The notes under the pieces are model-generated. The model was not told the origin of the DNA. It saw only the letters and a program-made list of their open reading frames with translations, and did not search any database. From Alphaproteobacteria bacterium (GTDB taxonomy: Bacteria > Pseudomonadota > Alphaproteobacteria > TMED109), in NCBI GenBank assembly GCA_022825705.1, contig JAJDWH010000010.1:310001-374000 (forward strand): DNA of 64,000 bases. Direction: 5' to 3'. Positions 8,839-14,941 of this stretch are shown here, in pieces. Positions within the stretch are counted from its first letter, which is position 1; every line of letters starts with the position of its first letter. The translations under genes were made by a program, and so were the position numbers.

Positions 8839-9626
8839 AACACCTTCCCTGGCTGTGGCCGGCGGTGGCCGGAATGGCCGTCGCATGGCCGGCCTGGGTT
8901 GGCTCCGAACTCCCCGCCCCCGCGCCTTCTCCGCCGCGCTCCGGCTACGAGTTCGCCCGGCCGGAAACGCAGGCAATCCAGGACGATGAGTTTGCCAATC
9001 CCGGGTTGTTCTGGGTGGAGCGCGGTGCCGAGCTCTGGAATAGCCGAGACGGAATTGACGGGCAGTCCTGCTCCTCCTGCCATGGGGCTGCCGATGCATT
9101 GGCGGGCGTCGCCCCGACCTACCCGAAGATCGATCCTGCCAGTAGCCTGCTGATCAATCTCGAGCAGCGCATCAACGCGTGCCGCACGCGCCACATGGGA
9201 ATCGAACCCTATCCGCTGGAGAGCGACCCGCTGCTGTCGCTGAGCGTCTATGTGACGCAGCAGTCGGCCGGGCAACCTCTTCAAGTGCAGATCGATGGTC
9301 TGGCGCATCCATGGTTCGAGCGCGGCCGGAGCCTCTACGCGGAACGCGTCGGGCAGATGAACGTCGCCTGTACCCAGTGCCACGACCAGCGCGTCGGGCA
9401 TATGCTTCGGGCCGAGCGGATCAGTCAGGGACAGATCAACGGGTTCCCGGCCTACCTGCTTCGCTGGGGCACGGTGAGTTCCGTGCATCGCCGGTTCCAG
9501 TTCTGCAACGAGCAGGCCCGCGCCGAGCCGCTCCCAATCGGCAGCGACGACTACAACGCGCTCCAGCTCTACGTCGCCTGGCGAGGTACCGGCCTGGCGG
9601 TCGAGGCGCCCGCAGTGCGTCGCTAG
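8835..9626 (+). CDS. soxA: SoxA, diheme cytochrome of the SoxAX complex
   Basis: This 263-residue protein has two heme sites, C79-x-x-C82-H83 and C179-x-x-C182-H183. It also has the SoxA-specific Cys ligand C224 in RFQFCNEQARAEPL, which in the family carries a cysteine persulfide. I take the TTG at 8835, overlapping the soxZ stop as TTGA, because it yields a normal signal peptide (MKHLPWLWPAVAGMAVAWPAWVGS). An ATG at 8874 would remove the charged n-region. The presence of both heme motifs places it with diheme SoxA proteins. It ends 4 bases before the convergent YHS gene. No soxB is present in the window. Confidence 0.92.
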   Translation: MKHLPWLWPAVAGMAVAWPAWVGSELPAPAPSPPRSGYEFARPETQAIQDDEFANPGLFWVERGAELWNSRDGIDGQSCSSCHGAADALAGVAPTYPKIDPASSLLINLEQRINACRTRHMGIEPYPLESDPLLSLSVYVTQQSAGQPLQVQIDGLAHPWFERGRSLYAERVGQMNVACTQCHDQRVGHMLRAERISQGQINGFPAYLLRWGTVSSVHRRFQFCNEQARAEPLPIGSDDYNALQLYVAWRGTGLAVEAPAVRR

Positions 9627-9630
9627 CGGT

Positions 9631-10092
9631 TCAGCGGTCCAGGACGCCCGGCCAGTTCTGGTCGGCCCGCTGCACGTTTCCGGGGATGTCCTCTTCCCAT
9701 TGCGCCTGCACCGACAGGCTGTAGTTCAGGTAGAGCTTGTCTTCGAAGATCGTCCAGGCCTCCGGGTCCGTTGACGCGGTGTAGCCGTTGGCCACCGCCC
9801 AGGCACAGTAGCCACCGTATCGCGGCGCGTAACGCTCGGGTTCGGCCTGGAATGCTTCCAGGTTTGCCTCGCTGCTGAACAGCCAGGTCGCACCGCGCCA
9901 ATCGAAGGCGAAGTCCCGGCTGCCCTCGATCGGGCGCTCCTCCAAAAAGTATGCGACCGGATCGATCCCGCGAATCGCGACGGACGAGAAGGGCCCGGTG
10001 AAGACCGGGTCCTCCGCGGCCTGCGCCGGAGCGGTCGCAGCCCCGACGGCCAGGACGAGGCCGCAGGCCAGCAGGGCGCGACGGCTATTCAT
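9631..10092 (-). CDS. exported YHS-domain protein
   Basis: This 153-residue protein has a signal peptide (MNSRRALLACGLVLAVGAATAPAQA) and one YHS domain: a GIDPVAYF motif, the FDWRGATWLFSS strand, and AFQAEPERYAPRYGGYCAWAVANG, where YGGYCA is the diagnostic stretch. YHS domains are thought to bind metals. The ATG at 10092 overlaps the cytochrome P460 stop and has AAGGCG just upstream, so it is cotranscribed with the P460 gene. A role in loading or protecting metal centres of the neighbouring cytochrome is possible but is inference. Confidence 0.88.
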   Translation of the reverse strand: MNSRRALLACGLVLAVGAATAPAQAAEDPVFTGPFSSVAIRGIDPVAYFLEERPIEGSRDFAFDWRGATWLFSSEANLEAFQAEPERYAPRYGGYCAWAVANGYTASTDPEAWTIFEDKLYLNYSLSVQAQWEEDIPGNVQRADQNWPGVLDR

Positions 10093-10609
10093 TCGCCTTG
10101 GCGACAAGTTCCTCGAGGTAAATCACGTAGTCGTCCTCGGCGAAGGGCAGGTGGCATTCCATGCAGGGCCGCGTGTCGACGTCCGCCTTGAGCGTGCCGT
10201 CGCCGGTGAAGAACCCGAACTCCCAGTCACCGTTCCGGATGTCCTCTGGGTAGCTCTCCCCCCAGCCCGGCTGCTTCTCCATGATGGCGACGGCCTTGAG
10301 GTTGGCCTTCTGCATGCGGCCGTCGGCGTCGTACACGGGCTCCCCGGCCTCGTCCACCACTGCGGCGTACACCTCCATCGCGAACTGCGAGCCGTGGTCG
10401 AGCGGGGCGCCGTCCCTGGCACTTTCGAACGCGGTGAGGTTGGCGTAGAGATCGCGGACCGTGTTGTTGTCGGGACGGTCCGACGTCATGAAGTAGACGA
10501 AGTCGGACTTGTAGTTGTCGGGATACGTGATGCGTTCCGCGCCAGCCAACACTTGGCCGGCCATGCCGAAAGCGGCCGCAAGCGCAACTGCAATACCAAT
10601 TATGCGCAT
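10085..10609 (-). CDS. cytochrome P460-family c-type cytochrome
   Basis: This 174-residue protein has a signal peptide (residues 1-23), the P460 beta-fold segments ITYPDNYKSDFVYFMT and MEVYAAVVDEAGEPVYDADGRM, and a C-terminal C149-x-x-C152-H153 heme site (CMECH). P460 cytochromes oxidise hydroxylamine or related small nitrogen compounds, but many relatives have other or unknown roles. The ATG at 10609 is preceded by GGAGGA at good spacing, and a TATAGT -10-like hexamer lies on the minus strand at 10657-10662. The Lys cross-link to heme found in true P460 could not be verified. It is followed by the YHS gene in one operon. Confidence 0.85.
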   Translation of the reverse strand: MRIIGIAVALAAAFGMAGQVLAGAERITYPDNYKSDFVYFMTSDRPDNNTVRDLYANLTAFESARDGAPLDHGSQFAMEVYAAVVDEAGEPVYDADGRMQKANLKAVAIMEKQPGWGESYPEDIRNGDWEFGFFTGDGTLKADVDTRPCMECHLPFAEDDYVIYLEELVAKANE

Positions 10610-10658
10610 GGTTCTGGTTCCTCCACCCAGCAATCTGCCCTCGGCAGATGGGGAAAAA

Positions 10659-11693
10659 CTATACATCATCACCTACGCCGCGCTCGTAGGGTGCGCCGAC
10701 CACGATGTCCGCATCCGGCTGAAAAGCATGGAACACAAATGCGAATGTGACGTGGTGCGGCACATCCTTCGGGGGGCTCTCCTTGCTTTGCACCAAGATG
10801 TTGCCGACGTCCCGGCCCAACGCGACCATGTTGGCATCGAGCGCAGACGCCTGGCCCGGTTCCCAGGTGATGACGAATTCGCCGGCATCGACGGCGCGCA
10901 CCGCTTCGAGATACTCGAAGCTCCATGCTCGGTTTCCGACCGCCACCACGCGCTCGAGCGGGGCGATGCCCTCCGGGAGTTCACCGCTGTAGCGGAACGG
11001 GGCGGGGCGGGTGTCGTAGCCGACGTACGGGTTCACGCCGTAGTGGCGGGACCGCGGATCGTTGGGCACGAGGACCTGGCCTTCGGGGTGGGCCTCCTGG
11101 AAGCGCTCCCACGAGGTGAGCCGCGACGCGCGTAGGGTGAGTGTTTGGCCGGTTAGTGCTCCGACGATGGCGTCACCCGTGTACTGCTGCCACCAACTCT
11201 CCGTTTGTCGGTCGTACATGACAAGGTCTGATTTACGGAGTTTTCCGGTGGTCCCGAAGTCGAGAACCTGCTCGCCGAGCTGGCGGTCGAAGACGATCGC
11301 AGCGTTGCATAGCGGACAGTACGTAACGGCGACTGGGACTCCGCCTACCGTGTCGTTGACGATTTCGTGCCACATCAGGACGCGCAAAGGGTAGGCGCGG
11401 GCGTCACCGGCAACGTCAAGACTGATCACGGGCTCCTTGGCCGCCAGGTCCGAAGCCGCGGACACGGGCACGAACGTCGGATTGTCGATCGAGGGGATTC
11501 CGTCCTTTGGCGGCCCGCCGGACCGGATCGATCGGAGGTCCACCGAGTGCTTCGCGAAGTCGGTGTCCGGCCACGCGAGCTTCCACCGTTCCGGGTCAGC
11601 GGCGGCCGGATTGGCGACCAGCAGCGTGAGCGCAACGGCAAGGAGGCGCCAGCCGCAAAGAACAACCGGGCAATTCGAGACCTGAAACGACAT
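10659..11693 (-). CDS. exported DUF3179 domain protein
   Basis: This 344-residue protein has an N-terminal export signal (LLAVALTLLVANPAAA). The DUF3179 body follows, with VISLDVAGDARAYPLRVLMWHEIVND, the Cys-rich TYCPLCNAAIVFDR motif, and RKSDLVMYDRQTESWWQQ. The function of DUF3179 is not established. The CPLC pair and periplasmic location suggest a redox or metal-binding role, which is speculative. The start is at the ATG 11693, which overlaps another ATG on the opposite strand (CATG). The true start of the divergent dioxygenase is probably further in, leaving about 70 bases between them. Confidence 0.85.
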   Translation of the reverse strand: MSFQVSNCPVVLCGWRLLAVALTLLVANPAAADPERWKLAWPDTDFAKHSVDLRSIRSGGPPKDGIPSIDNPTFVPVSAASDLAAKEPVISLDVAGDARAYPLRVLMWHEIVNDTVGGVPVAVTYCPLCNAAIVFDRQLGEQVLDFGTTGKLRKSDLVMYDRQTESWWQQYTGDAIVGALTGQTLTLRASRLTSWERFQEAHPEGQVLVPNDPRSRHYGVNPYVGYDTRPAPFRYSGELPEGIAPLERVVAVGNRAWSFEYLEAVRAVDAGEFVITWEPGQASALDANMVALGRDVGNILVQSKESPPKDVPHHVTFAFVFHAFQPDADIVVGAPYERGVGDDV

Positions 11694-11763
11694 GACGCAC
11701 GTGCTCCAAACGACGGGCAATGCCGACCTGCTGAGGGACCATACCGAAGTAGGGCAGTTGGCA

Positions 11764-12438
11764 ATGGACAAAAATCTGTCGCAAGATGCGCTGCCTGCGT
11801 CTGCTACTGGGAAAGTGCCGACGATGCCTGCTCTCGACTTCGACCTGAACCGCCGCCGTCTGTTGCTTCGAGGGGGGGCCGGCGTGCTCGGTGTTTCGGC
11901 GCTCCCGCTGGCGCCGTGGGTGGCCGCTGCGCAGCAGGAAGAACTTTGCGCGGACGGCACCGCGGCAGGAACCTCCAAGCAGACGGCAGGGCCGTTCCAT
12001 CTGGCGGACGCTCCGTTCCGTGACGACTTCCGCGTGGAGGGCATGGACGGCAAGGACCTCACGGTGCGAGGCCAAGTTGTCGACGTCGCGTGCCGGCCGG
12101 TGGTGGCCGCGGTACTCGACGTCTGGCAGGCGGACCCGGCCGGGGTCTATGACACTGAGAGTTTCAAGTTGCGCGGCAAGGTCCGTACGGATGCCGAAGG
12201 CCGGTACAAGTTCCTGACGCTGAAACCCGGGTCCTACGGGTCAGGCTTCGTGCGAACCCCTCACATTCATGTCCGCATCCAGGCAGATGGCCTGCGTGAG
12301 CTCACGACCCAGCTTTACTTCCCGGACGAGGAACTGAATGCGCAGGACGCGCTGTATCGTCCGGACCTCCTGATGAGCGTGTCCAAGGGGTACGCCGGTC
12401 TTTCGGCTACCTTCAATTTTGTGATGGAGCCTGCCTGA
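11764..12438 (+). CDS. Tat-exported intradiol ring-cleavage dioxygenase family protein
   Basis: This protein of about 224 residues carries a twin-arginine signal (NRRRLLLRGGAGVLGVSALPLAPW). The intradiol dioxygenase fold has QTAGPFHLAD, the DVWQADPAGVYD segment with a Tyr ligand, TDAEGRYKFLTLKPGSYG with the second Tyr, and PHIHVRI with two His. That is the full non-heme iron set (2 Tyr, 2 His). Cytosolic relatives cleave catechol or protocatechuate between the hydroxyls. The exported version is less studied and its substrate is unknown. The start is uncertain between ATG 11764 and ATG 11824, and the latter places the Arg pair at a more usual distance. Confidence 0.88.
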   Translation: MDKNLSQDALPASATGKVPTMPALDFDLNRRRLLLRGGAGVLGVSALPLAPWVAAAQQEELCADGTAAGTSKQTAGPFHLADAPFRDDFRVEGMDGKDLTVRGQVVDVACRPVVAAVLDVWQADPAGVYDTESFKLRGKVRTDAEGRYKFLTLKPGSYGSGFVRTPHIHVRIQADGLRELTTQLYFPDEELNAQDALYRPDLLMSVSKGYAGLSATFNFVMEPA

Positions 12439-12503
12439 ACCAGACCCGCCCGGAACGGCATGGCGCCGAGACGCCGTCCGTCTGTCCGCGACCCGTCGGG
12501 TAC

Positions 12504-13064
12504 TTAGCGAAGCACTCGCAACCGGAGACGGAGTTTTCGACCCATCCACAGGGCCCGCTCGTCATGATCTCCGACCGCCTCGCCGGTTTCGGGGTGGATG
12601 AGGACGGTGAGGCCGCGGCGGTGAACCATTAGCCAAGGGACGATCTTGGCGAATTCCTCGGGCGCAAACGCGACTTGGTACATCGCTTGGGGATGCGGGC
12701 CGACCGGCTGGTCCCTCCACCGGCCGAGCCGTACGGAAAAATAGGCGGCTATTTCTTCGCGTACCACCGCTGCGTCGGCACGGCTCGTCTCGTCATAGTA
12801 GATGTGGGCGTGGTAGCCCGTAACCGGCGGCAGGCGCCGGACGAGCCATCGACCGCCGGATCGGGGCGGAACCTGTTCTTGACCGAAGATGCGGTTGGCC
12901 CGAAGCAGCCTGCGGAGCGGCAAACCGGGCCGACTCCTAGAATTGGGAAGCAAGCCTGCGTCGGCCAGCCATTGAGCGGCCTCCACGGCGGGGACGGTTT
13001 CCCGGTTGTCTTGCCTGAGACGAGATTGCAGGTGCTCATTGATGGCACGGAGGTTGTCGGGCAC
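12504..13064 (-). CDS. DOPA 4,5-dioxygenase family protein with N-terminal extension
   Basis: This 186-residue protein uses a GTG start at 13064 with a strong GGAGGAAG upstream. Residues about 82-180 match the DOPA 4,5-dioxygenase family: YHAHIYYDE, FSVRLGRWRDQPVGPHP, VPWLMVHRRGLTVLIHPETGE and the DHDERALWMG metal/active-site His region. Typical members are about 110-120 residues. The first 80 residues (HLQSRLRQDNRETVPAVEAAQWLADAGLL..., ending RSGGRWLVRR) look like a separate small helical module, perhaps helix-turn-helix-like, that I cannot name. The substrate is unknown. Confidence 0.8.
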   Translation of the reverse strand: MPDNLRAINEHLQSRLRQDNRETVPAVEAAQWLADAGLLPNSRSRPGLPLRRLLRANRIFGQEQVPPRSGGRWLVRRLPPVTGYHAHIYYDETSRADAAVVREEIAAYFSVRLGRWRDQPVGPHPQAMYQVAFAPEEFAKIVPWLMVHRRGLTVLIHPETGEAVGDHDERALWMGRKLRLRLRVLR

Positions 13065-13343
13065 GTTTCTTCCTCCGGGGTTCGCTTGACAGTCGACGAC
13101 GCGCTGCGGGCAGAATCATAGCCGCGCTCTGGCGCGCGCCTCTGATCTTCAACTGCGGCGGTCATGGCGCACTTCGGTGGCTGTGAGCGGGCACGGGAAC
13201 CATGGTCCGGCCCAGGATGTTTGCGTTGGACAGCCGGCAGTTCGAGTTGGGCCCGATGCAACCCGCCCCGAACCGGTGGTGCGGCCTCGCGGACGCGGTT
13301 GGGGTGGGCCCTCCGACCGCTACCGGCACGGCGCCATGCCTGC

Positions 13344-13934
13344 CTAGTTCGAGTTCTGCGGCCAGGCGTTGGGCGTATCGCCGCCGGCCAGCGCAAAGAA
13401 CACGTCCCGGTCACGCCAAAAGGTGATGCCAACGTTGTCGTACGTGGTTGCCGTGTCCACGACCGTTTCGAGATCGGACGTCAGTCGGGTGGCGTACAGG
13501 GTGTGGAGTTCGCCCGTTTCTTGGTCGCGCAGCCTGAGTTGTGCGGCGAGCCCGCCCTGGATCGAGCAATAGCGCCCGCCGAGGAGAGCGTAGCGGGCGG
13601 GCCATTGGCCCGGCGGACGAAGGGGGATGTCCAGGCGGTCGAGTGCAGCGGCAACGACCGCTACGTCTCCTGAAGCAATTTCGGCGTCCAGTTGCTTGCC
13701 GTGGTTCATCGCGACTTCCGCGAGCACCCGTGCTGCGATGTCACGCTCGATCAGATGGAAGTGCAACACCCCTAGGCCGACAACCAGTGCGGCGGCGAGC
13801 GAGCCCAGGCGGGCGTACCAGACTCGGGGGGGTGTCGCCTTGGCGGGAGCGGCAGCGAGAATTTGCTCGATGCGGGCGTCGGACAGACGCGCCCGCGCGT
13901 AATGTTCTTGCAGGTGAGATTCGAGGTCGGTCAT
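13344..13934 (-). CDS. membrane-anchored anti-sigma factor-like protein
   Basis: This 196-residue protein has a cytosolic N-terminal helical segment (about 1-35, including SDARIEQILAA). One transmembrane helix follows (LGSLAAALVVGLGVLHFHLI, about 43-62), then a periplasmic domain of about 130 residues. It overlaps the upstream ECF sigma gene by ATGA, the classic sigma/anti-sigma arrangement. There is no zinc-binding HxxxCxxC motif, so it is not a ZAS-type anti-sigma. The periplasmic part (GGRYCSIQGGLAAQLRLRD) may be a ligand or redox sensor. The role is inferred from context. Confidence 0.7.
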   Translation of the reverse strand: MTDLESHLQEHYARARLSDARIEQILAAAPAKATPPRVWYARLGSLAAALVVGLGVLHFHLIERDIAARVLAEVAMNHGKQLDAEIASGDVAVVAAALDRLDIPLRPPGQWPARYALLGGRYCSIQGGLAAQLRLRDQETGELHTLYATRLTSDLETVVDTATTYDNVGITFWRDRDVFFALAGGDTPNAWPQNSN

Positions 13935-14434
13935 GCCGCAGACCCTTTCCGCCTCCTTGCTGCCGGACTCGGCTCGACCGGGTCCGCCGCGAGACCCTGC
14001 CGCAGCTTCCGCTTGGCGCGGTGAATGAGACTCAGGACGGTGCCGCGCGGCCGGCCGGTGAAATCGCTGATTTCCTGGGCGGTATAACCTTCGACGACGT
14101 TCAGGAACAGCGCTTCGCGCTCGGCGGCGCGGAGCGAAGCAAGAAGCCGAGCCAGTCTCAGCGCATCGTACCGCCCGTCGTCGATGGCGGTCCGGCTGTC
14201 GGCCACCTCGTCCACGTCGTTCAGCGGCTCGAACGCGATCAACCGGTCACGACGCCACCGGTCCACGTAGATATTTCGAATCACCGTGAACAAGTGCGCC
14301 TTGCTGCCGGCGCGGCCGCCGTGACGATGCAGCCGATACCAAGCCTCCTGGACTAGGTCATCGGCGTCGTCGGCCCCGGTCCGCAACGACAGGGCGTATC
14401 GGTAGCCGGCCTGCAGCAGGTCCTTGTCGTTCAT
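13931..14434 (-). CDS. ECF-type RNA polymerase sigma factor
   Basis: This 167-residue sigma-70-family ECF factor has region 2 (GADDADDLVQEAWYRLHRH through AHLFTVIRNIYVDRWRRDR) and region 4 (LASLRAAEREALFLNVVEGYTAQEISDFTGRPRGTVLSLIHRAKRKLR). The domain order and length are normal. It is followed with ATGA overlap by its probable anti-sigma factor and preceded by a DUF2282 peptide gene on the same strand. That arrangement is seen for metal-stress ECF systems controlling bufferin (gig-type) operons. The regulon is therefore likely copper or gold stress, by inference. Confidence 0.92.
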   Translation of the reverse strand: MNDKDLLQAGYRYALSLRTGADDADDLVQEAWYRLHRHGGRAGSKAHLFTVIRNIYVDRWRRDRLIAFEPLNDVDEVADSRTAIDDGRYDALRLARLLASLRAAEREALFLNVVEGYTAQEISDFTGRPRGTVLSLIHRAKRKLRQGLAADPVEPSPAARRRKGSAA

Positions 14435-14534
14435 GGCGGTGGAGGACCGCCACGCGGTCGGTCAGTCGTGGACGTGCAGCAGTCGCGTTTGATCGACCTT
14501 CTTGTGCGCGATGTCAGCCGCTCAGGCGAGCCGA

Positions 14535-14813
14535 TCAGCTTTCCTCGAGGCTGCTGCCGACCAGTTTTTCGCAGAGGCCCGCCGGCACATAAATCCAGGC
14601 GTCCTTCTGGCCATCGACCGTCGAGGTGCCCTGGCACGTGGTCCCCTCGCCGGCTGCACAGTCATTCTGACCCGCCTTGGCGACGCCATAGCATTTCTCC
14701 ATGTCGCCATCAGCGGCCAACGTCGTCGAGGCCGGAGCGGCGACCAGCAGCGCGGTCAGTGCGCCCGCTACGACCTTTGCAGCGGAAGCCCGTTTGTTGA
14801 GTAGTCTCGGCAC
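14535..14813 (-). CDS. bufferin-type copper-binding peptide precursor (DUF2282, BufA1-like)
   Basis: This 92-residue precursor uses a GTG start at 14813 with AGAGGAG upstream. A signal peptide (residues 1-34) leads to the DUF2282 core with four Cys: C41 in [15 protein letters not shown]52, C60 and C81 in [11 protein letters not shown]. In bufferins, MNIO (DUF692) enzymes convert core Cys to thiooxazoles that bind copper in the periplasm. All four Cys and the [10 protein letters not shown] motif are kept here. No DUF692 or DUF2063 gene is near. The adjacent ECF sigma/anti-sigma pair is the expected regulator. Confidence 0.88.
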   Translation of the reverse strand: MPRLLNKRASAAKVVAGALTALLVAAPASTTLAADGDMEKCYGVAKAGQNDCAAGEGTTCQGTSTVDGQKDAWIYVPAGLCEKLVGSSLEES

Positions 14814-14941
14814 GATTGTCTCCTCTGGGAATTGGTTTGCACCGCGGGCACTTGGTGGCCCGTCACGTATGTAGACGAGCACCACACTGAATTGATTGCG
14901 TCAGTGCCCGACCAGCGGGATCCCGGAGGCGGTCGCGGCGT

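Noticed and set aside
10659..12062. Long leftward frame giving a 467-residue DUF3179 protein
   Set aside because: Residues upstream of ATG 11693 overlap the divergent dioxygenase gene and have noise-like composition; the export signal begins right after 11693.
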